From Eubacterium sp. CAG:786 (GTDB lineage Bacteria > Bacillota > Clostridia > Oscillospirales > Ruminococcaceae): 5,527 nt of DNA. The stretch lies in assembly GCA_000432175.1 (NCBI GenBank), contig HF989494.1:1-5527 (forward strand), read 5' to 3'. The notes below the pieces were generated by a model. The model saw nothing but the letters and a program-made list of their open reading frames with translations, was not told where the DNA came from and did not search any database. Positions 1 through 5,187 of this stretch are shown piece after piece; positions within the stretch are counted from its first letter, which is position 1, and each line of letters starts with the position of its first letter. The translations under genes and the position numbers were made by a program.

Positions 1-1479
1 CGCGACGGCGATGCGCTGCGCCTGCCCCTCGGACAGCCCGGCGCCGTTCTCACCGATCACCGTGTCCAGCCCGTCGGGAAGCTGCATGATAAATTCCTCC
101 GCGCACGCCGTACGCGCCGCCCGCATTATCCTTTCGTCGTCAGCGGGAACGGCGAACGCTATATTCTCGCGTATCGTGCCGGAAAACAGTCCGTTCCCCT
201 GCGGAACATATGCAAACAGCCTGCGTGAAGCCGCGCACGGCGCGCACTCGCCCTGCGTCGTCACGAGCGTTATCTTTCCCGCCTTCGGGCGGTACATACC
301 GAAGATAAGCATAAAGAGCGTGGTCTTTCCCCCGCCAGATATTCCGGTGAGCGCGGCGATCTCGCCCCTTTTCACGGTCATGTCCGCGCGGGTGAGCACA
401 TCGCCGCCGCCATAGGAAAACCGCACTCCGTCAACGCGAAGCTCCGTAAATTCTCCGCGCGTCCCGGCAGAGTTTTCCTCATGCGGCAGGCGCTCTATCT
501 CCATTATCCGCTCCGCCGAAGCCGCCGCCGCATAATACTGCGGAAACAGCGACGACAGCCCCGCAAACGGCGACTGTATCTGATTGACGAGCTGAAGCAC
601 CGCCGTCAGCGTGCCGTAACTCATCGTGCCCGAAAAAATCCCGAAACCGCCCCACACCAGCGCGAGGACGTATCCCGCCTGAAATATCAGCCCGAACCCC
701 GCACCCGCCGCGACGCCGAGTGTTCGGCGCTTCATGCGCAGGTCGTAGTGCTCGCGCTGATTTTTCGCGTTCTTTCCGAGTAGAGTGCTTTCCGCCGAAA
801 ACACCCTGACCACCGCCATATTCGAGAGCGTCTCCTGAATGAGGGCGCGGACCTTTCCCTCCTTTTCCTGCACCTGCCTGTGCAGACCCTTGAGACGTCC
901 GCGGAATATGCTCAGTACCGCAAACACCATTATCCCCGCCGCCGCGAATACCCCCCCCATTCCCCCCCCCCCAGCAAATACCGCCGCGAACCATGGCTGA
1001 AGCACGATCATCAGCACCCCCGCGCAGAGAAGCTGTGTGACAAGGTTTACCGCCGACGGAAGAATATTCGCCGCGCCCTCCGCGCATATCCTGACGTCGG
1101 AAAACATTCTGTTCACAAGCTCCGCCGTGTGATAGCCCGAAATATCCGAAAGCTCTGCGGAAAGTAGGCCGCCGAACATTTCTCCGCGCAGCTCGGTCTC
1201 GATGGTCGCGCGGACTTTTTCCGACAGCATATTGCATATAAGCCTCAGCGCGAGCTGAAGCAGCACCACTCCGCAAAGAAGAAGCGCATACGCGATTATC
1301 CCTCCGCCGTCGCCTGCCGTGGCGGCGTCGATAACGCCCCTGCAGAAAAGCGCGAAAGCCGCGCCCGAGGCTGCAAACAGCGCGTTTCCGATGATGACGA
1401 CAAGCAGCGCGCCGCGTTTTCCGTGCGTAAGCCCGAAAAGCTGCCTCAGGGCTGTCCTGTCATGTTTTTTACGACCCAT
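1..1479 (-). CDS. ABC exporter, fused permease and ATP-binding domains (3' end outside window)
   Basis: An export-type ABC half-transporter: the membrane domain forms the channel of a dimer and the C-terminal domain hydrolyses ATP. Reading from ATG at 1479, the frame stays open for 493 codons to the window edge. Hydrophobic segments lie near residues 24-46, 60-78, 143-190 and 254-285. A typical coupling stretch (GRLKGLHRQVQEKEGKVRAL, 194-213) and FSAE follow. The ATPase shows Walker A GISGGGKT (379-386), Q-loop YVPQ (424-427) and signature LSEGQ (482-486). Walker B and the switch His would lie beyond base 1. There is no N-terminal C39 peptidase domain, so any leader removal must come from another protein. 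The gene overlaps the peptidase gene by 11 bases and has its own GGAGG (1487-1491) 7 nt before the ATG. Substrate is not readable; the neighbours suggest a peptide. A Gly-rich patch (170-176) inside a membrane segment is coded by two poly-G runs. Family assignment is firm, cargo is inference. Confidence 0.95.
   Translation of the reverse strand, partial: MGRKKHDRTALRQLFGLTHGKRGALLVVIIGNALFAASGAAFALFCRGVIDAATAGDGGGIIAYALLLCGVVLLQLALRLICNMLSEKVRATIETELRGEMFGGLLSAELSDISGYHTAELVNRMFSDVRICAEGAANILPSAVNLVTQLLCAGVLMIVLQPWFAAVFAGGGGMGGVFAAAGIMVFAVLSIFRGRLKGLHRQVQEKEGKVRALIQETLSNMAVVRVFSAESTLLGKNAKNQREHYDLRMKRRTLGVAAGAGFGLIFQAGYVLALVWGGFGIFSGTMSYGTLTAVLQLVNQIQSPFAGLSSLFPQYYAAAASAERIMEIERLPHEENSAGTRGEFTELRVDGVRFSYGGGDVLTRADMTVKRGEIAALTGISGGGKTTLFMLIFGMYRPKAGKITLVTTQGECAPCAASRRLFAYVPQGNGLFSGTIRENIAFAVPADDERIMRAARTACAEEFIMQLPDGLDTVIGENGAGLSEGQAQRIAVA
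951..972 (-). repeat. Two homopolymer runs (G8 and G11 on coding strand) in the ABC exporter gene
   Basis: The plus strand has C8 at 951-958 and C11 at 962-972, separated by three bases. In the minus-strand gene they encode GGGG-M-GG (residues 170-176) within a hydrophobic segment. The frame is intact on both sides as given. Runs of this length are prone to slippage during replication and also to sequencing error. Confidence 0.9.
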
Positions 1480-1903
1480 GAAACAACCTCCGCAGCCTGA
1501 AATACACCCTGCGCACAAAAAAGCTGCGCCAGAGCAGCAGGTATATCTTATACCCGAGACTTCCGTCGGTGCGCTTTCCCCTGCGGGTGACATATTTCAC
1601 GGAGGCAATGACCTGCCGCGGTTCTATTCCCTGCTCGGGCGCCGTCTGATTATCGCCGCACATGGTGTATGTATCCCCGTTGAAAGCGATCGCGCGGTGA
1701 AGCACAAACGAGCCGTCCGCCCGCTGATAGAACGCTATATCGCCGGTTTTCGGCGGACGTTTCTCAAGGGTCACGCTGTCGCGCCCCTCAACGATGAGCG
1801 GCAGCATACTCGTGCCGCGCGGAAAAAGCGTAAACTCCCCGCCGCTGTCAAGCACCTCGCGTATAATGTCCGCGTATTCCGCAAGGCTGAACGTCTCAGG
1901 CAA
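1469..1903 (-). CDS. S24/S26 family signal-peptidase-like protein
   Basis: A 144-residue serine peptidase-like protein of the S24/S26 (signal peptidase/LexA) fold. The motif PRGTSMLPLI (28-37) carries the likely nucleophile Ser32. The block GDIAFYQRADGSFVLHRAI (54-72) ends in His69, where bacterial signal peptidase I has its general-base Lys; a His here is typical of SipW/ER-type signal peptidases. CGDNQ (82-86) matches the GDN block, giving Asp84 as a third conserved residue. The C-terminus (about 112-144) is basic and lacks a clear membrane helix, so attachment to the membrane is not evident. The start is TTG at 1903, supported by the SLAEYADIIREVL helix that precedes the catalytic motif in small relatives; the ribosome site is weak (AAGG), consistent with coupling to the upstream PqqD-like gene, whose TGA it overlaps by 8 bases. 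Probable role, by context: trimming of an exported peptide or maturation partner. Activity is not proven by sequence. Confidence 0.88.
   Translation of the reverse strand: MPETFSLAEYADIIREVLDSGGEFTLFPRGTSMLPLIVEGRDSVTLEKRPPKTGDIAFYQRADGSFVLHRAIAFNGDTYTMCGDNQTAPEQGIEPRQVIASVKYVTRRGKRTDGSLGYKIYLLLWRSFFVRRVYFRLRRLFHGS
1487..1491 (-). promoter_or_regulatory. Ribosome binding site of the ABC exporter gene
   Basis: GGAGG on the minus strand, 7 nt before ATG 1479. It lies inside the end of the peptidase gene and fixes the exporter start, which overlaps the upstream stop codon. Confidence 0.85.
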
Positions 1904-2159
1904 GCAGCGCCGCCTTTTTCAGTGCGCCGACGAACTCCGCGACGTCTGTCACCGCCTGCGCGCCGGTCACGTCATATTCCTCGGTGAGCGCCTTTCGCAG
2001 CTCCTCCTCGGACTTGTCGGCGGAGAGCTGCTCCCACAGGAATTTTCCCGTTTCGTTGAGCCTTATTATCCCGTTGAAGCTGCGGCTCGCCTCGCCGAAC
2101 GCGACAACGACATACTGTCCGCCGACCTTACGCAGCATAAATCCGTCCTTTATTTTCAT
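1896..2159 (-). CDS. PqqD-like peptide-recognition protein (RRE domain)
   Basis: An 87-residue protein with the whole PqqD pattern: KDGFMLRKVGGQYVVVAFGE (4-23), FNGIIRLNETGKFLWEQL (28-45), then a helical part with EEELRKALTEEYDV and a final DVAEFVGALKKAALL. PqqD-type proteins are small winged-helix domains that bind the leader part of a ribosomal precursor peptide and present it to modifying enzymes; lasso-peptide B1 proteins belong to the same fold. Length is normal for a stand-alone member. ATG 2159 is preceded by AGAGG 7 nt upstream. It is the first gene of the minus operon, expressed from the promoter at 2285-2313, and overlaps the peptidase gene by 8 bases. The natural candidate ligand in this window is the 55-residue peptide encoded at 4944-5111. 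Family membership is clear; partner is inferred. Confidence 0.93.
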   Translation of the reverse strand: MKIKDGFMLRKVGGQYVVVAFGEASRSFNGIIRLNETGKFLWEQLSADKSEEELRKALTEEYDVTGAQAVTDVAEFVGALKKAALLA

Positions 2160-2188
2160 TTTGTTACCTCTCTTTCCTCAATACTGCT

Positions 2189-2285
2189 TTAAGGATACGC
2201 TGAATAAAGCGAAGCGTAACAAAATCAGACTCGTGAGTGCGCTCCTTTGAACGGGTCGATTTTGTTTTATTCAGCGTTTCCTTAA
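2189..2285. repeat. 97-bp imperfect inverted repeat (MITE-like or structured leader)
   Basis: The outer arms 2189-2208 and 2266-2285 pair over 20 bp with one mismatch (core CGCTGAATAAA / TTTATTCAGCG). A second pairing, AACAAAATC (2218-2226) with GATTTTGTT (2258-2266), lies inside. A TA dinucleotide is present at each tip (2190-2191 and 2283-2284), as expected if a small element entered at TA, the target used by IS630/mariner-type transposases. No coding content is seen. A minus transcript starting near 2278 would carry most of this structure at its 5' end. Whether it is a dispersed mobile element, an RNA leader or both is not decided by one copy. Confidence 0.8.
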
Positions 2286-2313
2286 TTATATATTATTGCC
2301 TGCAAAATGTCAA
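2285..2313 (-). promoter_or_regulatory. Consensus sigma-A promoter of the PqqD-peptidase-ABC operon
   Basis: On the minus strand, TTGACA (2313-2308), a 17-bp spacer and TATAAT (2290-2285): both boxes match the consensus exactly. Start of transcription is expected near 2278, giving a leader of about 119 nt before ATG 2159. The -35 box lies inside an operator-like dyad, so a promoter this strong is probably repressed. Confidence 0.88.
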
Positions 2314-2342
2314 TACGGTGTCGCCCGCGGACGGTATTGGCA
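2308..2342. promoter_or_regulatory. Operator-like dyad over the minus -35 box
   Basis: TGTCAATACGGT (2308-2319) and ACGGTATTGGCA (2331-2342) are inverted copies matching at 10 of 12 positions, separated by 11 bp; the centres of the half sites lie 23 bp apart, about two helical turns. The left half contains the -35 hexamer of the minus promoter. This fits a dimeric repressor site. No regulator gene is seen in the window. Confidence 0.55.
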
Positions 2343-2408
2343 AAATGCATAAAAACGGGTTCATTATTCAAGGATAATTGCTGATTTTTTCATGTAACTC
2401 ATTTACAA

Positions 2409-2432
2409 CTTGACTTTTATCTTGACTTTTAT
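2409..2432 (+). repeat. Perfect 12-bp tandem duplication carrying two -35 copies
   Basis: CTTGACTTTTAT occurs at 2409-2420 and again immediately at 2421-2432. Each copy contains TTGACT; only the second is at 17 bp from the TATAAT at 2445-2450. It could be a duplicated -35 region or a pair of direct-repeat protein sites in phase on the helix (12 bp). Confidence 0.85.
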
Positions 2433-2450
2433 TTTCATAATAATTATAAT
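2422..2450 (+). promoter_or_regulatory. Sigma-A promoter of the BIG2-peptide-kinase unit
   Basis: TTGACT (2422-2427), 17-bp spacer, TATAAT (2445-2450): five of six and six of six matches. Transcription would start near 2456-2458, leaving a leader of about 47 nt before ATG 2504. The ribosome site AGGAGG is at 2493-2498, 5 nt before the ATG. No terminator separates the BIG2 gene from the peptide gene. Confidence 0.85.
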
Positions 2451-2503
2451 TAAGCACGAGGTATTATTTTCCGCATGGAAAAATTTATTATTAGGAGGAT
2501 TTT

Positions 2504-4924
2504 ATGAAACTAAAACGTTTAATGACGGCTTCAATGGCAGCTGTAATGGCTGTAAGCTCTGCTATCGTATGCCAGATTTCGGTAAGCGCAGCCGAAACTG
2601 TTCTTTACGAGTACAAAGCAGGACAAATCACTGAAGTTCTCTTTACAGAAGAAGCAATGACGGCAGTAAAGGCTGCTACTAAATCTATAGAGGTAACTAT
2701 TGACGCAGAGGGCGACGGATCTTTCTTTCTTCTGGAAACATCAACCTGGAAAGGCTCCGGCGGCAGCATTACCAGCTCAGATGAGAATTGGGCTGCGTTT
2801 ACAGCTGCAAACGGAATAAAGGTATGCCCCTCTAACTATACAAAGGTAAACAAAATTACGGCGATTATAGACGGTACCGCTTCATATACCGTGTACGACG
2901 TTACAGCAGAGACGAAGGGTATACCCTTTCCTAAAACCGGTGACATCTACAAGATTTCCGCTGACGACCTTGCAAACGCAGGCGTAACCGCTGAAAACAT
3001 TGCAGATTCCAAGCTGGTGGTTACATTTGACTCTGTAGGTGAAAACAAGGAGCTTTCGCTTCTTGCAACCCGCGAAGGTTGGGGAGATATGTTTTACTGG
3101 GGCAACTCCATGACCGCTGGCGAAATGGAATTACCGCTAACAGGTTTTTGTGATTCTGTGGACCTTGGCACTAAGCCTCTGACAACGGGTATTAGTCTGT
3201 TTTGCAAGGACAGCGTTGTTTCAAAGATTGCCATACGCACTCCCGCAAAACACGTTGAAAGCTTAAAGATCACCCAAAAAGACGGCAGCAACGTTGATCC
3301 CGAATACACCTATGGCGAAACGATAGCACTTACGGCTGAGGTAACTCCCGCCGACGCTGACGACGCAGACAAGGTTACATGGGCTTCCGAAACCCCCGAC
3401 GTTGCAACAGTTAATGAGAACGGCGAAGTCACCCTGCTTAAGGCCGGCGAAGCCAAGATTACCGCAACCGCAGACGGCAAGAGCGAATCCGTTACTTTCA
3501 CCGTTAAAAAGAAAAAGCTCACCGTCGCTCCCTCTGCTCTGACCGAAATATATGTAAAGGACAATAAAATTGAAGCGGCTGCTAAGGCTGTGACCGCAAA
3601 ATATGCACTTGAAAATGATGAAAATGTAAGCCTTGTAAAAGGCACGGATTACACCGTTTCCGAACCGCAGATTTCGGCTGACAAAAAGTACTACTCCATC
3701 ACAATAACGCTTTCAGACGACGCAGCCGGCAAATATGAGCTTTCCACAACAACGCTGAAAGGTTATATTGCTTATGAGCTCACCAGCGTAGCTCTTAACA
3801 GCGACACTCTCAACCTTGTTGCGGGCGCGGACGGACGCCAGCTTGTTGCCACAACAACGCCTGACAACGCGCTGCTTGACAACCTTACTTTCACCTATAA
3901 GTCCGATAACGAGACCGTTGCCACCGTTGACAAGAACGGTTTGGTAACGCCCTTAAAGGCAGGCACGGCAACTATTACTGTAACCGCCAAAGCCGTTGTT
4001 ACTACAACCAACGGTATGCCCATCTTAACCAAAACAGCAACGGCAAAGTGTACCGTTACGGTGACAGACAACTCTATCCCCGCAACGAACATTGAGCTTG
4101 ACACATACAGCAAGACAATGACCGTAGGCGAAAAGGCTAAGCTTACCGCAACAGTAAAGCCCGATGATTCTACCGACAAGGTAACATGGAAGTCCAACAA
4201 TGACAAGATTGTTTCCGTTGATGAAAACGGCAACATCACCGCGCTGGCAACAGGCACAACTGAAATCACCGCGACAGCAGGCAGCGTAAGCGCCGTATGC
4301 AAGGTAACAGTTGAAGGGGTTAAGGTAAGCAAAGTAGAGCTCAACAAGACGTCCGTAAGCCTTAAGGTAGGCGGGACCGAGCAGCTCACCGCAACCGTAT
4401 CGCCCGACAACGCAACAGACAAGACCGTAACATGGACTTCCTCCAATGAGAAGATCGCAACAGTTGCAGACGGCAAGATCACAGCTGTAGCGCCCGGTAC
4501 CGCAACCATCACGGCAACCGCAGACGGCAAGAGCGCAACCTGCACCGTAACCGTTTCCAAGGAAGCGCAGATTATCAAGGACCCCAAGAAGTATCCGGGC
4601 GTTCCCAAGAATTACGCTAAGGTAGACCCCGTTGTCACCACCACAAACAGCGACGGCACAAAGGATATGCTTGTCATGTTCTCCATCTCCGACAGCGACG
4701 TCAAGAACTTCAGAGGCGCAAGAGTAACCTTCAAGAGAGCGGACGGCAAGACGTTCTCGCGTTCTCTCATCCTCGGCAAGTACTACACAGACGTTACGTA
4801 TGTCAAGGACGGCGACAACTACAACGGCAACAGTCAGAACTACATCGTTATCAGGCTCAAGAATGTTGATGAATCGTGGGGCGACATTTCCGCCAAGTTT
4901 GAGCTTATAAACGGTTTAGGCTGA
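2504..4924 (+). CDS. Secreted multi-domain BIG2 (Ig-like) protein
   Basis: An 806-residue exported protein. Residues 1-29 are a signal peptide: basic MKLKR, an Ala/Val/Met-rich core, and VSA before a likely signal peptidase I cut after Ala29. Residues 30-247 hold beta-rich sequence not assigned to a family; it appears to contain two modules resembling carbohydrate-binding beta-sandwiches (weak). BIG2 domains follow at about 250-334, 427-525, 526-604 and 608-687, each with the pattern VTWxSxxxxxATVxxxGxVTxxxAGxATITA. A different Ig-like stretch with KGTDYTVSEP (about 339-424, YDG-like) interrupts them. Residues 687-806 form a separate beta-rich C-terminal domain I do not recognise. There is no LPxTG, membrane anchor, dockerin or lipobox, so surface retention is unexplained; BIG2 domains usually serve as stalks or adhesion modules. 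Base composition is visibly lower in G+C than the minus operon, especially in the 5' third. Only 19 nt separate it from the peptide gene, implying co-expression. Role in the locus is unknown. Confidence 0.95.
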   Translation: MKLKRLMTASMAAVMAVSSAIVCQISVSAAETVLYEYKAGQITEVLFTEEAMTAVKAATKSIEVTIDAEGDGSFFLLETSTWKGSGGSITSSDENWAAFTAANGIKVCPSNYTKVNKITAIIDGTASYTVYDVTAETKGIPFPKTGDIYKISADDLANAGVTAENIADSKLVVTFDSVGENKELSLLATREGWGDMFYWGNSMTAGEMELPLTGFCDSVDLGTKPLTTGISLFCKDSVVSKIAIRTPAKHVESLKITQKDGSNVDPEYTYGETIALTAEVTPADADDADKVTWASETPDVATVNENGEVTLLKAGEAKITATADGKSESVTFTVKKKKLTVAPSALTEIYVKDNKIEAAAKAVTAKYALENDENVSLVKGTDYTVSEPQISADKKYYSITITLSDDAAGKYELSTTTLKGYIAYELTSVALNSDTLNLVAGADGRQLVATTTPDNALLDNLTFTYKSDNETVATVDKNGLVTPLKAGTATITVTAKAVVTTTNGMPILTKTATAKCTVTVTDNSIPATNIELDTYSKTMTVGEKAKLTATVKPDDSTDKVTWKSNNDKIVSVDENGNITALATGTTEITATAGSVSAVCKVTVEGVKVSKVELNKTSVSLKVGGTEQLTATVSPDNATDKTVTWTSSNEKIATVADGKITAVAPGTATITATADGKSATCTVTVSKEAQIIKDPKKYPGVPKNYAKVDPVVTTTNSDGTKDMLVMFSISDSDVKNFRGARVTFKRADGKTFSRSLILGKYYTDVTYVKDGDNYNGNSQNYIVIRLKNVDESWGDISAKFELINGLG
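3461..4535 (+). repeat. Near-identical 25-bp direct repeat in the first and fourth BIG2 domains
   Basis: Bases 3461-3485 and 4511-4535 match at 24 of 25 positions and both encode ITATADGKS at the end of a BIG2 domain. The interval is in frame, so recombination between them would delete about 350 residues and leave a single hybrid BIG2 domain. The feature spans both copies. Confidence 0.75.
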
Positions 4925-4929
4925 GTTAC

Positions 4930-4935
4930 AGGAGG
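4930..4935 (+). promoter_or_regulatory. Ribosome binding site deciding the TTG start of the 55-residue peptide
   Basis: A full AGGAGG lies 8 nt before TTG 4944, in the 19-nt gap after the BIG2 stop codon. The perfect site compensates for the weak start codon and is the main support for this small gene. Confidence 0.88.
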
Positions 4936-4943
4936 ATAAAGCA

Positions 4944-5111
4944 TTGAAAAAGACATACATCAGACCTGAAATAGAGATCACCTCTTTCACTACCGAGGAC
5001 GTCATCACCGCAAGCAGCCCCTCTTCTGGCGGCATGACTAACGGCGGCAGCCTCAACGCAGACGCTGACACCAGTATCGACTTCGACCTCGGCAACGGCA
5101 CCTGGAACTAA
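4944..5111 (+). CDS. Short peptide, candidate RiPP-like precursor (TTG start)
   Basis: A 55-residue peptide starting (M)KKTYIRPEIEITSFTTED and ending DFDLGNGTWN. The N-terminal third is charged and leader-like; from about residue 22 it becomes Ser/Gly/Asn/Asp/Thr-rich (ITASSPSSGGMTNGGSLNAD), acidic toward the end, with no Cys and no Lys. The element Y5-x-x-P8-x-I10 resembles the YxxPxL part of lasso-peptide leaders recognised by PqqD-fold B1 proteins. There is no signal peptide or membrane segment. A perfect AGGAGG 8 nt upstream of TTG supports translation. It lies between the BIG2 gene (19 nt) and the HPr-kinase-like gene (76 nt), with a PqqD-like protein, a peptidase and an ABC exporter in the divergent operon. 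It lacks an Asp/Glu at positions 7-9 of any obvious core, so a lasso ring is unlikely. Many Ser/Thr residues could be kinase targets. Coding status is well supported; precursor role is inference. Alternative: a small structural or uncharacterised protein. Confidence 0.82.
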   Translation: MKKTYIRPEIEITSFTTEDVITASSPSSGGMTNGGSLNADADTSIDFDLGNGTWN

Positions 5112-5142
5112 TATCGGGGCCATTACGAAAACCTAAAACAGG

Positions 5143-5171
5143 AGCGCCGGGCGCGTGTTGCGTCCGGCGCT
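5143..5171 (+). terminator. GC-rich intercistronic hairpin, possible partial terminator or mRNA-stability element
   Basis: AGCGCCGGGCGC (5143-5154) pairs with GCGTCCGGCGCT (5160-5171) over 12 bp, one a G-U pair, around a 5-nt loop. It is followed only by TTTGCG, so it lacks the U-tract of a full intrinsic terminator. Placed between the peptide gene and the kinase-like gene, it could lower read-through or protect the peptide message, giving much peptide and little enzyme. Confidence 0.6.
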
Positions 5172-5187
5172 TTGCGTGGGGAGAACT

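Noticed and set aside
951..972. A frameshift in the ABC exporter at the homopolymer runs
   Set aside because: The frame from ATG 1479 reads through without interruption and exporter motifs before and after are in the same frame, so no frameshift is present in this sequence.
479..1276. A 265-codon minus-strand reading frame, and plus-strand frames at 11-415, 481-783, 880-1167 and 1319-1987
   Set aside because: They overlap the ABC exporter, which has all family motifs in another frame. Their translations are Arg/Pro/Gly-rich without recognisable domains, as expected from GC-rich shadow frames.
2410..2634. A 74-codon plus-strand frame over the promoter and BIG2 signal peptide
   Set aside because: It starts within the -35 region, upstream of the likely transcription start, and overlaps the real gene in another frame.
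3245..4560. A CRISPR array or tandem DNA repeat from the repetitive-looking BIG2 region
   Set aside because: The similarity is between diverged protein domains of about 80 residues, without short identical repeats and unique spacers.
3895..4608. A 237-codon minus-strand frame opposite the BIG2 protein, plus smaller ones at 3094-3309 and 3310-3645
   Set aside because: They lie antisense to a clearly real secreted protein and give low-complexity Val/Ser/Leu repeats mirroring the Thr/Ala/Asn repeats of the BIG2 domains.
2504..4924. Sortase-anchored or lipoprotein status of the BIG2 protein
   Set aside because: The C-terminus has no LPxTG-like motif, hydrophobic helix or basic tail, and the Cys in the signal peptide (AIVCQ) does not form a lipobox.
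4944..5111. A standard lasso peptide precursor
   Set aside because: The YxxPxI element fits, but the Gly and penultimate Thr positions of lasso leaders do not, and no Asp/Glu lies at ring positions 7-9 of a plausible core. No cyclase is seen in the window.
5143..5173. A full rho-independent terminator
   Set aside because: The stem is strong but only three U follow before GCGUGGGG, and the next gene starts 17 nt later, so complete termination is unlikely.
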